Positions 47,290 to 62,375 of a DNA stretch of 64,000 nucleotides are shown in pieces; within the stretch, counting starts at the first letter, position 1; each line of letters opens with the position of its first letter. The stretch covers positions 26,090,001 to 26,154,000 of the forward strand of contig JAYKKI010000015.1 in the NCBI GenBank assembly GCA_039881145.1, given 5' to 3'. The position numbers and the translations under genes are program-made. Origin of the DNA: Druceiella hillmani. Lineage: Eukaryota > Arthropoda > Insecta > Lepidoptera > Hepialidae. The notes under the pieces are model-generated. The model was given only the letters and a program-made list of their open reading frames with translations. It was not told the origin of the DNA and did no database searches.

Positions 47290-50200
47290 CTACTTAATTT
47301 AATACTTAGATATCGAAAATTAATCACTTTTTATATTAAAAAGTATTAAATATTATCGAAGATTATATTTATTACTTCACTTATCTTCTACTTAATTTAA
47401 TACTTAGATATCGAAAATTGATCACGCTTTATTTTAAAAAGTACTAAATATTATCGAAAATTATGTTTAATACTTCACTTATGTTCTACTTAATTTAATA
47501 CTTAGATATCAATAATTAATCACGCTTTATTTTAAAAAGTACTAAATATTATCAAAAATTATATTTAATACTTCACTTATGTTCTACTTAATTTAATACT
47601 TAGATATGGAAAGTTAATCACGCTTTATTTTAAAAAGTATTAAATGTTATCAAAAATTATATTTAATACTTCACTTATCTTCTACTTAATTTAATACTTA
47701 AATATCGAAAATTATTCACGCTTTATTGAAAAAGCATTAAATATTATCGAAGATTATATTTAATACTTTACTTATCTTCTACTTAATTTAATACTTAGAT
47801 ATCGAAAATTAATCACGCTTTATTTTAAAAAGTATTAAATATTACCGAAGATCTTATTTAATACTTCACTTATCTTCTACTTAATTTAATACTTAGATAT
47901 CGAAAATTAATCGCGCTTTATTCTAAAAAGTACTAAATATTATTTATTACTTCAATTATGTTCTACTTAATTTAATACTTAGATATCGGAAATTAATCAC
48001 GCTTTATTTTAAAGAGTATTAAATATCATCAAAGATTATATTTAATACTTCCCTTATCTTCTACTTAATTTAATACTTATATATCGAAAATTAATCACGC
48101 TTTATTGTAAAAAATATTAAAGATTATCGAAGATTATATTTAATACTTTACTTATCTTCTACTCAATTTAATACTTAGATATCGACAATTAATCACGCTT
48201 TATTTTAAAAAGTATTAAATATTATCGAAGATTATATTTAATACTTTACTTGGCTTCTACTCAATTTAATACTTAGATATCGAAAACTAATCACACTTTA
48301 TTTTTAAAAGTATTAAATATTATCAAAGACTATATTTAATACTTTACTTATCTTCTACTTAATTTAACACTTAGATATCGAAAATTAATCACGCTTTATT
48401 TTAAAAAGTACTAAGCATTATCGAAGGTTATATTTAATACTTCACTTACGTTCTACTTAATTTAATACTTAGATATCGAAAATTAATCACGCTTTATTTT
48501 AAAAAGTATTAAATATTATCGAAGATTATATTAATTACTTCACTTATATCTACTTAATTTAATTCTTAGATACCAAAAATTAATCACGCTTTATTTTAAA
48601 AAGTAATAAATATTATCGAAGATTATATTTAATACTTCACTTATATTCTACTTAATTTATTACTTAGATATCGAAAACTAATCACGCTTTATTTTAAAAA
48701 GTATTAAATATTATCAAAGATTATATTTAATACTTCACTTATCTTCTACTTAATTTAACACTTAGATATCGAAAATTAATCACGCTTTATTGTAAAAAGT
48801 ACTAAGTATTATCGAAGGTTATATTTAATACTTCACTTACGTTCTACTTAATTTAATACTTAGGTATCGAAAATTAATCACGCTTTATTTTAGAAAGTAC
48901 TAAATATTATCGAAAATTATATTTAATACTTCACTTATCTTCTACTTAATTTAATACTTAGATATCAAAAATTGATCACGCTTTATTTCAAAAAGTATTA
49001 AATATTATCGAAGATTATATTTATTACTTCACTTATCTCTACTTAATTTAATTCTTAGATACCAAAAATTAATTACGCTTTATTTTAAAAAGTAATAAAT
49101 ATTATCGAAGATTATATTTAATACTTCACTTATCTTCTACTTAATTTATTACTTAAATATCGAAAACTAATCACGCTTTATTTTAAAAAGTATTAAATAT
49201 TATCAAAGACTATATTTAATACTTCACTTATCTTCTACTTAATTTAACACTTAGATATCGAAAATGCATCACGCTTTATTGTAAAAAGTACTAAGTATTA
49301 TCGAAGGTTATATTTAATACTTCACTTACGTTCTACTTAATTTAATACTTAGATATCGAAAACTAATCACGCTTTCTTTTAAAAAGTACTAAATATTATC
49401 GAAAATTATAATTAATACTTCACTTATCTTCTACTTAATTTAATACTTAGATATCGAAAATTGATCACGCTTTATTTTAAAAAGTATTAAATATTATCGA
49501 AGATTACATTTAATACTTCTCTTATCTTCTACTCAATTTAATACTTAGATATCGAAAATTAATCACCTTTATTTTAAAAAGTATTTAATATTATCGAAGA
49601 TTATATTTAATACTTCACTTATCTTCTACTTAATTTAATACTTAGATATCGAAAACTTAGCACCTTTATTTTAAAAAGTATTTAATATTATCGAAGATTA
49701 TATTTAATACTTTACTTATCTTCTACTCAATTTAATACTTAGATATCGAAAACTAATCACGCTTTATTTTAAAAAGTATTAAATATTATTAAAGACTATA
49801 TTTAATACTTCACTTATCTTCTACTTAATTTATTATTTAGATATCGAAAATTAATCACGCTTTATTTTAAAAGGTACTAAATATTATCGAAGGTTATATT
49901 TAATACTTCACTTATGTTCTACTTAATTTAATACTTAGATATCGAAAATTAATCACGCTTTATTTTAAAAAGTATCAAATGTTATCAAAAATTATATTTA
50001 ATACTTCACTTATCTTCTATTTAATTTAATACTTATATATCAAAAATTAACCACGCTTTATTGTAAAAAATATTAAAGATTATCGAATATTATATTTAAT
50101 ACTTTACTTATCTTCTACTCAATTTAATACTTAGATACCAATAATTAATCACGCTTTATTTTAAAAAGTAATAAATAATATCGAATATTATATGTAATAC

Positions 50201-50932
50201 TTCACTTATCTTCTACTTAATTTAATACTTAGATATCGAAAATTAATCACGCTTTATTTTAAACAGTACTAAATATTATCGAAGATTATATTTAATACTT
50301 CTCTTATCTTCTACTCAATTTAATACTTAGATATCGAAAATTAATCACCTTTATTTTAAAAAGTATTAAATATTATCGAAGATTATATTTAATCCTTCAC
50401 TTATCTTCTACTTAATTTAATACTTAGATATCGAAAACTAATCACGCTTTATTTTAAAAAGTATTAAATATTATCTAAGACTATATTTAATAATTCACTT
50501 ACCTTCTACTTAATTTAATACTTAGATATCGAAAATTAATCACGCTTTATTTTAAAAAGTACTAAATATTATCGAAGTTTATATTTAATACTTCACTTAT
50601 GTTCTACTTAATTTAATACTAAGATATCGAAAATTAATCACGCTTTATTTTAAAAAATATTAAATATTATCAAAGATTATATCTAATATTTCCCTTATCT
50701 TCTACTTAATTTAATACTTATATATCGAAAATTAATCACGCTTTATTGTAAAAAATATTAAAGATTATCGAAGATTATATTTAATACTTTACTTATCTTC
50801 TACTTAATTTAATACTTAGATATCGACAATTAATCACGCTTTATTTTAAGAAGTATTAAATATTATCGAAGGTTATATTTAATACTTCACTTATCTTCTA
50901 CTTAATTTAATACTTAGATATCGAAAATTAAT
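47290..50932. repeat. Higher-order repeat, first family, copy A (3,608-bp period)
   Basis: The rare variant CACTTTTTATATTAAAAAGT at 47325 recurs at 50933 and 54541, exactly 3,608 bp apart each time. About 37 monomers make one unit. Variant monomers (shortened TATTATTTATTACTTCAATT, CTTTACTTGGCTTC, GTAATAAATAATATCGAATA) follow in the same order in each copy. Confidence 0.92.
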
Positions 50933-53900
50933 CACTTTTTATATTAAAAAGTATTAAATATTATCGAAGATTATATTTATTACTTCACTTATCTTCTACT
51001 TAATTTAATACTTAGATATCGAAAATTGATCACGCTTTATTTTAAAAAGTACTAAATATTATCGAAAAATATGTTTAATACTTCACTTATGTTCTACTTA
51101 ATTTAATACTTAGATATCAATAATTAATCACGCTTTATTTTAAAAAGTACTAAATATTATCAAAAATTATATTTAATACTTCACTTATGTTCTACTTAAT
51201 TTAATACTTAGATATGGAAAGTTTATCACGCTTTATTTTAAAAAGTATTAAATGTTATCAAAAATTATATTTAATACTTCACTTATCTTCTACTTAATTT
51301 AATACTTAAATATCGAAAATTATTCACGCTTTATTGAAAAAGCATTAAATATTATCGAAGATTATATTTAATACTTTACTTATCTTCTACTTAATTTAAT
51401 ACTTAGATATCGAAAATTAATCACGCTTTATTTTAAAAAGTATTAAATATTACCGAAGATCTTATTTAATACTTCACTTATCTTCTACTTAATTTAATAC
51501 TTAGATATCGAAAATTAATCACGCTTTATTCTAAAAAGTACTAAATATTATTTATTACTTCAATTATGTTCTACTTAATTTAATACTTAGATATCGGAAA
51601 TTAATCACGCTTTATTTTAAAGAGTATTAAATATTATCAAAGATTATATTTAATACTTCCCTTATCTTCTACTTAATTTAATACTTATATATCGAAAATT
51701 AATCACGCTTTATTGTAAAAAATATTAAAGATTATCGAAGATTATATTTAATACTTTACTTATCTTCTACTCAATTTAATACTTAGATATCGACAATTAA
51801 TCACGCTTTATTTTAAAAAGTATTAAATATTATCGAAGATTATATTTAATACTTTACTTGGCTTCTACTCAATTTAATACTTAGATATCGAAAACTAATC
51901 ACACTTTATTTTAAAAAGTATTAAATATTATCAAAGACTATATTTAATACTTCACTTATCTTCTACTTAATTTAACACTTAGATATCGAAAATTAATCAC
52001 GCTTTATTTTAAAAAGTACTAAATATTATCGAAGGTTATATTTAATACTTCACTTACGTTCTACTTAATTTAATACTTAGATATCGAAAATTAATCACGC
52101 TTTATTTTAAAAAGTATTAAATATTATCGAAGATTATATTTATTACTTCACTTATATCTACTTAATTTAATTCTTAGATACCAAAAATTAATCACGCTTT
52201 ATTTTAAAAAGTAATAAATATTATCGAAGATTATATTTAATACTTCACTTATATTCTACTTAATTTATTACTTAGATATCGAAAACTAATCACGCTTTAT
52301 TTTAAAAAGTATTAAATATTATCAAAGATTATATTTAATACTTCACTTATCTTCTACTTAATTTAACACTTAGATATCGAAAATTAATCACGCTTTATTG
52401 TAAAAAGTACTAAGTATTATCGAAGGTTATATTTAATACTTCACTTACGTTCTACTTAATTTAATACTTAGGTATCGAAAATTAATCACGCTTTATTTTA
52501 GAAAGTACTAAATATTATCGAAAATTATATTTAATACTTCACTTATCTTCTACTTAATTTAATACTTAGATATCAAAAATTGATCACGCTTTATTTCAAA
52601 AAGTATTAAATATTATCGAAGATTATATTTATTACTTCACTTATCTCTACTTAATTTAATTCTTAGATACCAAAAATTAATTACGCTTTATTTTAAAAAG
52701 TAATAAATATTATCGAAGATTATATTTAATACTTCACTTATCTTCTACTTAATTTATTACTTAGATATCGAAAACTAATCACGCTTTATTTTAAAAAGTA
52801 TTAAATATTATCAAAGACTATATTTAATACTTCACTTATCTTCTACTTAATTTAACACTTAGATATCGAAAATGCATCACGCTTTATTGTAAAAAGTACT
52901 AAGTATTATCGAAGGTTATATTTAATACTTCACTTACGTTCTACTTAATTTAATACTTAGATATCGAAAACTAATCACGCTTTCTTTTAAAAAGTACTAA
53001 ATATTATCGAAAATTATAATTAATACTTCACTTATCTTCTACTTAATTTAATACTTAGATATCGAAAATTGATCACGCTTTATTTTAAAAAGTATTAAAT
53101 ATTATCGAAGATTATATTTAATACTTCTCTTATCTTCTACTCAATTTAATACTTAGATATCGAAAATTAATCACATTTATTTTAAAAAGTATTTAATATT
53201 ATCGAAGATTATATTTAATACTTCACTTATCTTCTACTTAATTTAATACTTAGATATCGAAAACTAATCACCTTTATTTTAAAAAGTATTTAATATTATC
53301 GAAGATTATATTTAATACTTTACTTATCTTCTACTCAATTTAATACTTAGATATCGAAAACTAATCACGCTTTATTTTAAAAAGTATTAAATATTATTAA
53401 AGACTATATTTAATACTTCACTTATCTTCTACTTAATTTATTATTTAGATATCGAAAATTAATCACGCTTTATTTTAAAAGGTACTAAATATTATCGAAG
53501 GTTATATTTAATACTTCACTTATGTTCTACTTAATTTAATACTTAGATATCGAAAATTAATCACGCTTTATTTTAAAAAGTATTAAATGTTATCAAAAAT
53601 TATATTTAATACTTCACTTATCTTCTATTTAATTTAATACTTATATATCAAAAATTAACCACGCTTTATATTAAAAAATATTAAAGATTATCGAATATTA
53701 TATTTAATACTTTACTTATCTTCTACTCAATTTAATACTTAGATACCAATAATTAATCACGCTTTATTTTAAAAAGTAATAAATAATATCGAATATTATA
53801 TGTAATACTTCACTTATCTTCTACTTAATTTAATACTTAGATATCGAAAATTAATCACGCTTTATTTTAAAAAGTACTAAATATTATCGAAGATTATATT

Positions 53901-54540
53901 TAATACTTCTCTTATCTTCTACTCAATTTAATACTTAGATATCGAAAATTAATCACCTTTATTTTAAAAAATATTAAATATTATCGAAGATTATATTTAA
54001 TCCTTCACTTATCTTCTACTTAATTTAATACTTAGATATCGAAAACTAATCACGCTTTATTTTAAAAAGTATTAAATATTATCTAAGACTATATTTAATA
54101 ATTCACTTACCTTCTACTTAATTTAATACTTAGATATCGAAAATTAATCACGCTTTATTTTAAAAAGTACTAAATATTATCGAAGTTTATATTTAATACT
54201 TCACTTATGTTCTACTTAATTTAATACTAAGATATCGAAAATTAATCACGCTTTATTTTAAAAAATATTAAATATTATCAAAGATTATATCTAATATTTC
54301 CCTTATCTTCTACTTAATTTAATACTTATATATCGAAAATTAATCACGCTTTATTGTAAAAAATATTAAAGATTATCGAAGATTATATTTAATACTTTAC
54401 TTATCTTCTACTTAATTTAATACTTAGATATCGACAATTAATCACGCTTTATTTTAAGAAGTATTAAATATTATCGAAGGTTATATTTAATACTTCACTT
54501 ATCTTCTACTTAATTTAATACTTAGATATCGAAAATTAAT
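50933..54540. repeat. Higher-order repeat, first family, copy B
   Basis: Near-identical to copy A when read side by side, with only scattered single-base differences (for example TTAAATATCG at about 49152 against TTAGATATCG at about 52760). Confidence 0.92.
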
Positions 54541-55500
54541 CACTTTTTATATTAAAAAGTATTAAATATTATCGAAGATTATATTTATTACTTCACTTAT
54601 CTTCTACTTAATTTAATACTTAGATATCGAAAATTGATCACGCTTTATTTTAAAAAGTACTAAATATTATCGAAAATTATGTTTAATACTTCACTTATGT
54701 TCTACTTAATTTAATACTTAGATATCAATAATTAATCACGCTTTATTTTAAAAAGTACTAAATATTATCAAAAATTATATTTAATACTTCACTTATGTTC
54801 TACGTAATTTAATACTTAGATATGGAAAGTTAATCACGCTTTATTTTAAAAAGTATTAAATGTTATCAAAAATTATATTTAATACTTCACTTATCTTCTA
54901 CTTAATTTAATACTTAAATATCGAAAATTATTCACGCTTTATTGAAAAAGCATTAAATATTATCGAAGATTATATTTAATACTTTACTTATCTTCTACTT
55001 AATTTAATACTTAGATATCGAAAATTAATCACGCTTTATTTTAAAAAGTATTAAATATTACCGAAGATCTTATTTAATACTTCACTTATCTTCTACTTAA
55101 TTTAATACTTAGATATCGAAAATTAATCACGCTTTATTCTAAAAAGTACTAAATATTATTTATTACTTCAATTATGTTCTACTTAATTTAATACTTAGAT
55201 ATCGGAAATTAATCACGCTTCATTTTAAAGAGTATTATATATTATCAAAGATTATATTTAATACTTCCCTTATCTTCTACTTAATTTAATACTTATATAT
55301 CGAAAATTAATCACGCTTTATTGTAAAAAATATTAAAGATTATCGAAGATTATATTTAATACTTTACTTATCTTTTACTCAATTTAATACTTAGATATCT
55401 ACAATTAATCACGCTTTATTTTAAAAAGTATTAAATATTATCGAAGATTATATTTAATACTTTACTTGGCTTCTACTCAATTTAATACTTAGATATCGAA
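54541..55500. repeat. Higher-order repeat, first family, partial copy C
   Basis: Follows the order of copy B for about 960 bp, up to the TTTACTTGGCTTCTACTC monomer, then diverges and passes into the second higher-order family. Confidence 0.85.
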
Positions 55501-58500
55501 AATTAATCACGCTTTATTTTAAAAAGTTCTAAATATTATCGAAGGTTATATTCAATACTTCACTTATCTTCTACTTAATTTAATACTTAGATATCGAAAA
55601 TTAATCACGCTTTATTTTAAAAAGTATTAAATATTATCGAAGATTATATTTATTACTTCACTTATCTCTACCTGATTTAATACTTAGATACCAAAAATTA
55701 ATCACGCTTTATTTTAAAAAGTATTAAATATTATCGAAGATTATTTTTAATACTTCTCTTATCTTCTACTCAATTTAATACTTAGATATCGAAAATTATT
55801 CACCCTTTATTTTAAAAAGTAATAAATATTATCAAAAATTATATTTAATACTTCACTTATCTTCTACTTAATTTATTACTTAGATATCGAAAACTAATCA
55901 CACTTTATTTTAAAAAGTATTAAATATTATCAAAGACTATATTTAATACTTCACTTATCTTCTACTTAATTTAACACTTAGATATCGAAAATTAATCACG
56001 TTTTATTTTAAAAAGTACTAAGTATTATCGAAGGTTATATTTAATACTTCACTTACGTTCTACATAATTTAATACTTAGATATCGAAAATTAATCACGCT
56101 TTATTTTAAAAAGTACTAAATATTATCGAAAATTATATTTAATACTTGACTTATCTTCTACTTAATTTAATACTTGGATATCGAAAATTAATCACTTTTA
56201 TTTTAAAAGGTATTAAATATTATCGAAAATTATATTTAATACTTGACTTATCTTCTACTTAATTTAATACTTAGATATCGAAAATTAATCACGCTTTATT
56301 TTAAAAAGTATTAAATATTACCGAAGATCTTATTTAATACTTCACTTATCTTCTACTTAATTTAATACTTAGATATCGAAAATTAATCACGCTTTATTCT
56401 AAAAAGTACTAAATATTATTTAATACTTCAATTATGTTCTACTTAATTTAATACTTAGATATCGGAAATTAATCACGCTTTATTTTAAAGAGTATTAAAT
56501 ATTATCAAAGATTATATTTAATACTTCCCTTATCTTCTACTTAATTTAATACTTATATATCGAAAATTAATCACGCTTTATTGTAAAAAATATTAAAGAT
56601 TATCGAAGATTATATTTAATACTTTACTTATCTTCTACTCAATTTAATACTTAGATATCGACAATTAATCACGCTTTATTTTAAAAAGTATTAAATATTA
56701 TCGAAGATTATATTTAATACTTTACTTGGCTTCTACTCAATTTAATACTTAGATATCGAAAATTATTCACGCTTTATTTTAAAAAGTACTAAATATTATC
56801 GAAGTTTATATTCAATACTTCACTTATCTTCTACTTAATTTAATACTTAGATATCGGAAATTAATCACGCTTTATTTTAAAGAGTATTAAATATTATCAA
56901 AGATTATATTTAATACTTCCCTTATCTTCTACTTAATTTAATACTTATATATCGAAAATTAATCACGCTTTATTGTAAAAAATATTAAAGATTATCGAAG
57001 ATTATATTTAATACTTTACTTATCTTCTACTCAATTTAATACTTAGATATCGACAATTAATCACCCTTTATTTTAAAAAGTAATAAATATTATCAAAGAT
57101 TATATTTAATACTTCACTTATCTTCTACTTAATTTATTACTTAGATATCGAAAACTAATCACACTTTATTTTAAAAAGTATTAAATATTATCGAAGATTA
57201 TATTTAATACTTCACTTATCTCTACCTAATTTAATACTTAAATACCAAAAATTAATCACGCTTTTTTTAAAAAGTAATTAATATTACTGAAGATTATATT
57301 TAATACTTCTCTTTTCTTTTACTCAATTTAATACTTAGATATCGAAAATTATTCACCCTTTATTTTAAAAGTAATAAATATTATCAAAGATTATATTTAA
57401 TACTTCACTTATCTCCTACTTAATTTATTACTTAGATATCGAAAACTAATCACACTTTATTTTAAAAAGTATTAAATATTATCAAAGACTATATTTAATA
57501 CTTCACTTATCTTCTACTTAATTTAATACTTAGATATCGAAAATTAATCACGCTTTAATTTAAAAAGTATTAAATATTATCGAAGATTATATTTATTACT
57601 TCACTTATCTTCTACTTAATTTAATACTTAGATATCGAAAATTATCACGCTTTATTTTAAAAAATTTGTAATATTATCAAAGAATATATTTAATATTTCC
57701 CTTATTTTCTGCTTAATTTAATACTTATATATCGAAAATTAATCACGCTTTATTGTAAAAAATATTAAAGAATATCGAAGATTATATTTAATACTTTACT
57801 TATCTTCTACTCAATTTAATACTTAGATATCGACAATTAATCACGCTTTATTTTAAAAAGTATTAAATAATATCGAAGATTATATTTAATACTTCACTTA
57901 TCTTCTACTTAATTTAATTCTTAGATATCGAAAATTAATCACGCTTTATTTTAAAAAGTATTAAATATTATCGAAGATTATATTTATTACTTCACTTATC
58001 TTCTACTTAATTTAATACTTAGATATCGAAAATTGATCACGCTTTATTTTAAAAAGTACTAAATATTATCGAAAATTATACTTAATACTTCACTTATGTT
58101 CTACTTAATTTAATACTTAGATATCAAAAATTAATCACGCTTTATTTTAAAAAGTACTAAATATTATTGAAAATTATATTTAATACTTCACTTATATTCT
58201 ACTTAATTTGATACTTAGATATCGAAAGTTAATCACGCTTTATTTTAAAAAGTATTAAATGTTATCAAAAATTATATTTAATACTTCACTTATCTTCTAC
58301 TTAATTTAATACTTATATATCGAAAATTAATCACGCTTTATTGAAAAAGCATTAAATATTATCGAAGATTATATTTAATACTTTACTTATCTTCTACTTA
58401 ATTTAATACTTAGATATCAAAAATTAATCACGCTTTATTTTATAAAGTATTAAATATTATCGAAGATCTTATTTAATACTTCACTTATCTTCTACTTAAT

Positions 58501-58774
58501 TTAATACTTAGATATCAAAAATTAATCACGCTTCATTTTAAAAAGTACTAAATATTATTTAATACTTCAATTATGTTCTACTTAATTTAATACATAGATA
58601 TCGGAAATTAATCACGCTTTATTTTAAAGAGTATTAAATATTATCGAAGATTATATTTAATACTTCACTTTTCTTCTACTTAATTTAATACTTAGATATC
58701 GAAAATTAATCACCTTTATTTTAAAAAGTATTAAATATTATCGAAGATTATATTTATTACTTCACTTATCTTCT
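55180..58774. repeat. Higher-order repeat, second family, copy 1 (3,594-bp period)
   Basis: GCTTCATTTTAAAGAGTATT at 55217 recurs at 58811, and GATATCTACAATT recurs at the same 3,594-bp offset. TACTTGGATATCG at about 56171 and 59765 confirms the register. The first few hundred bp overlap copy C of the first family, so this unit arose from it. Confidence 0.88.
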
Positions 58775-61420
58775 ACTTAATTTAATACTTAGATATCGGA
58801 AATTAATCACGCTTCATTTTAAAGAGTATTATATATTATCAAAGATTATATTTAATACTTCCCTTATCTTCTACTTAATTTAATACTTATATATCGAAAA
58901 TTAATCACGCTTTATTGTAAAAAATAATAAAGATTATCGAAGATTATATTTAATACTTTACTTATCTTTTACTCAATTTAATACTTAGATATCTACAATT
59001 AATCACGCTTTATTTTAAAAAGTATTAAATATTATCGAAGATTATATTTAATACTTTACTTGGCTTCTACTCAATTTAATACTTAGATATCGAAAATTAA
59101 TCACGCTTTATTTTAAAAAGTTCTAAATATTATCGAAGGTTATATTCAATACTTCACTTATCTTCTACTTAATTTAATACTTAGATATCGAAAATTAATC
59201 ACGCTTTATTTTAAAAAGTATTAAATATTATCGAAGATTATATTTATTACTTCACTTATCTCTACCTGATTTAATACTTAGATACCAAAAATTAATCACG
59301 CTTTATTTTAAAAAGTATTAAATATTATCGGAGATTATTTTTAATACTTCTCTTATCTTCTACTCAATTTAATACTTAGATATCGAAAATTATTCACCCT
59401 TTATTTTAAAAAGTAATAAATATTATCAAAGATTATATTTAATACTTCACTTATCTTCTACTTAATTTATTACTTAGATATCGAAAAGTAATCACACTTT
59501 ATTTTAAAAAGTATTAAATATTATCAAAGACTATATTTAATACTTCACTTATCTTCTACTTAATTTAACACTTAGATATCGAAAATTAATCACGTTTTAT
59601 TTTAAAAAGTACTAAGTTTTATCGAAGGTTATATTTAATACTTCACTTACGTTCTACTTAATTTAATACTTAGATATCGAAAATTAATCACGCTTTATTT
59701 TAAAAAGTACTAAATATTATCGAAAATTATATTTAATACTTGACTTATCTTCTACTTAATTTAATACTTGGATATCGAAAATTAATCACTTTTATTTTAA
59801 AAAGTATTAAATATTATCGAAGATTATATTTAATACTTCACTTATCTCTACCTAATTTAATACTTAAGTACCAAAAATTAATCACGCTTTTTTTAAAAAG
59901 TATTAAATATTACCGAAGATTATATTTAATACTTCTCTTTTCTTTTACTCAATTTAATACTTAGATATCGAAAATTATTCACCCTTTATTTTAAAAGTAA
60001 TAAATATTATCAAAGATTATATTTAATACTTCACTTATCTCCTACTTAATTTATTACTTAGATATCGAAAACTAATCACACTTTATTTTAAAAAGTATTA
60101 AATATTATCAAAGACTATATTTAATATTTCACTTATCTTCTACTTAATTTAATACTTAGATATCGAAAATTAATCACGCTTTAATTTAAAAAGTATTAAA
60201 TATTATCGAAGATTATATTTATTACTTCACTTATCTTCTACTTAATTTAATACTTAGATATCGAAAATTATCACGCTTTATTTTAAAAAATTGGAATATT
60301 ATCAAAGAATATATTTAATATTTCCCTTATTTTCTGCTTAATTTAATACTTATATATCGAAAATTAATCACGCTTTATTGTAAAAAATATTAAAGAATAT
60401 CGAAGATTATATTTAATACTTTACTTATCTTCTACTCAATTTAATACTTAGATATCGACAATTAATCACGCTTTATTTTAAAAAGTATTAAATATTATCG
60501 AAGATTATATTTAATACTTCACTTATCTTCTACTTAATTTAATTCTTAGATATCGATAATTAATCACGCTTTATTTTAAAAAGTATTAAATATTATCGAA
60601 GATTATATTTATTACTTCACTTATCTTCTACTTAATTTAATACTTAGATATCGAAAATTGATCACGCTCTATTTTAAAAAGTACTAAATATTATCGAAAA
60701 TTATACTTAATACTTCACTTATGTTCTACTTAATTTAATACTTAGATATCAAAAATTAATCACGCTTTATTTTAAAAAGTACTAAATATTATTGAAAATT
60801 ATATTTAATACTTCACTTATATTCTACTTAATTTGATACTTAGATATCGAAAGTTAATCACGCTTTATTTTAAAAAGTATTAAATGTTATCAAAAATTAT
60901 ATTTAATACTTCACTTATCTTCTACTTAATTTAATACTTATATATCGAAAATTAATCACGCTTTATTGAAAAAGCATTAAATATTATCGAAGATTATATT
61001 TAATACTTTACTTATCTTCTACTTAATTTAATACTTAGATATCAAAAATTAATCACGCTTTATTTTATAAAGTATTAAATATTATCGATGATCTTATTTA
61101 ATACTTCACTTATCTTCTACTTAATTTAATACTTAGATATCAAAAATTAATCACGCTTTATTTTAAAAAGTACTAAATATTATTTAATACTTCAATTATG
61201 TTCTACTTAATTTAATACATAGATATCGGAAATTAATCACGCTTTATTTTAAAGAGTATTAAATATTATCGAAGATTATATTTAATACTTCACTTTTCTT
61301 CTACTTAATTTAATACTTAGATATCGAAAATTAATCACCTTTATTTTAAAAAGTATTAAATATTATCGAAGATTATATTTATTACTTCACTTATCTTCTA
61401 CTTAATTTAATACTTAGATA
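58775..61420. repeat. Higher-order repeat, second family, copy 2 with internal ~969-bp deletion
   Basis: Offset to copy 1 is 3,594 bp up to about 59800, then 2,625-2,626 bp (CTCTACCTAATTT at 57220 and 59846; CACTTTTCTTC at 58666 and 61291). The copy therefore lacks about 969 bp, roughly ten monomers, relative to copy 1. Confidence 0.85.
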
Positions 61421-62375
61421 TCGAAAATTAATCAGGCTTTATTTTAAAAAGTACTAAATATTATCGAAAATTATATTTACTACTTCACTTATGTTCTACT
61501 TAATTTAATACTTTGATATCAAAAATTAATCACGCTTTATTGAAAAAGCATTAAATATTATCGAAGATTATATTTAATACTTTACTTATCTTCTACTTAA
61601 TTTAATACTTAGATATCGAAAATTAATCAGGCTTTATTTTAAAAAGTATTAAATATTATCGAAGATCCTATTTAATACTTCACTTATCTTCTACTTAATT
61701 TAATACTTAGATATCGAAAATTAATCACGCTTTATTTTAAAAAGTACTAAATATTATTTAATACTTCAATTATGTGCTACTTAATTTAATACTTAGATAT
61801 CGGAAATTAATCATGTTTTATTTTAAAGAGTATTAAATATTATCAAAGATTATATTTATTACTTCACTTATCTTCTACTTAATTTAATACTTATATATCA
61901 AAAATTAAGCACGCTTTATTGTAAAAAATATTAAATATTATCGAAAATTATATTTAATACTTCTTATCTTCTACTTAATTTAATACTTAGATATCGAAAA
62001 TTAATGACGCTTTATTTTAAAAAGTATTAAATATTATCGACGATCTTATTTAATACTTCACTTATCTTCTACTTAATTTAATACTTAGATATCGAAAATT
62101 AATCACGCTTTATTTTAAAAAGTATTAAATATTACCGAACATTATATTTAATACTTTACTTATCTTCTACTCAATTTAATACTTAGATATCCAAAATTAA
62201 TCACGCTTTATTTCAAAAAGTATTAAATATTATCGAAGATTATATTTAATACTTCACTTATCTTCTACTTAATTTAATACGTAGATATCGAAAATTAATC
62301 ACGCTTTATTTTAAAAAGTCATAAATATTATTGAAGATTATATTAGATACTTCACTTATCTTTTACTTTCATATA

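Larger units (their letters stand above)
44629..62366. repeat. 98-bp satellite array, about 180 tandem monomers
   Basis: Successive CTACTTAATTTAATACTTAG phrases are spaced 98 bp apart (for example 44941, 45039 and 45137). Each monomer contains, in order, GATATCGAAAATTAATCACG, CTTTATTTTAAAAAGTATTA, AATATTATCGAAGATTATAT and TTAATACTTCACTTATCTTC. Monomers differ by a few substitutions and occasional short deletions, one losing about 18 bp near the centre. AAGTATTAAAT and ATTTAATACTT form a perfect 11-bp dyad around a 15-bp spacer in most monomers, and ATTTAATACTT occurs a second time 28 bp on. No coding capacity. The edges are sharp on the right (TTTTACTTTC at about 62360) and decayed on the left. 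Confidence 0.98.

Noticed and set aside
59740..59964. A 74-codon frame within the satellite
   Set aside because: It simply reads through two satellite monomers, without a start context or conservation in other monomers.
44629..62366. CRISPR-like array of ~98-bp units
   Set aside because: The whole monomer is repeated with no unique spacers, and the context is eukaryotic; it is satellite DNA.
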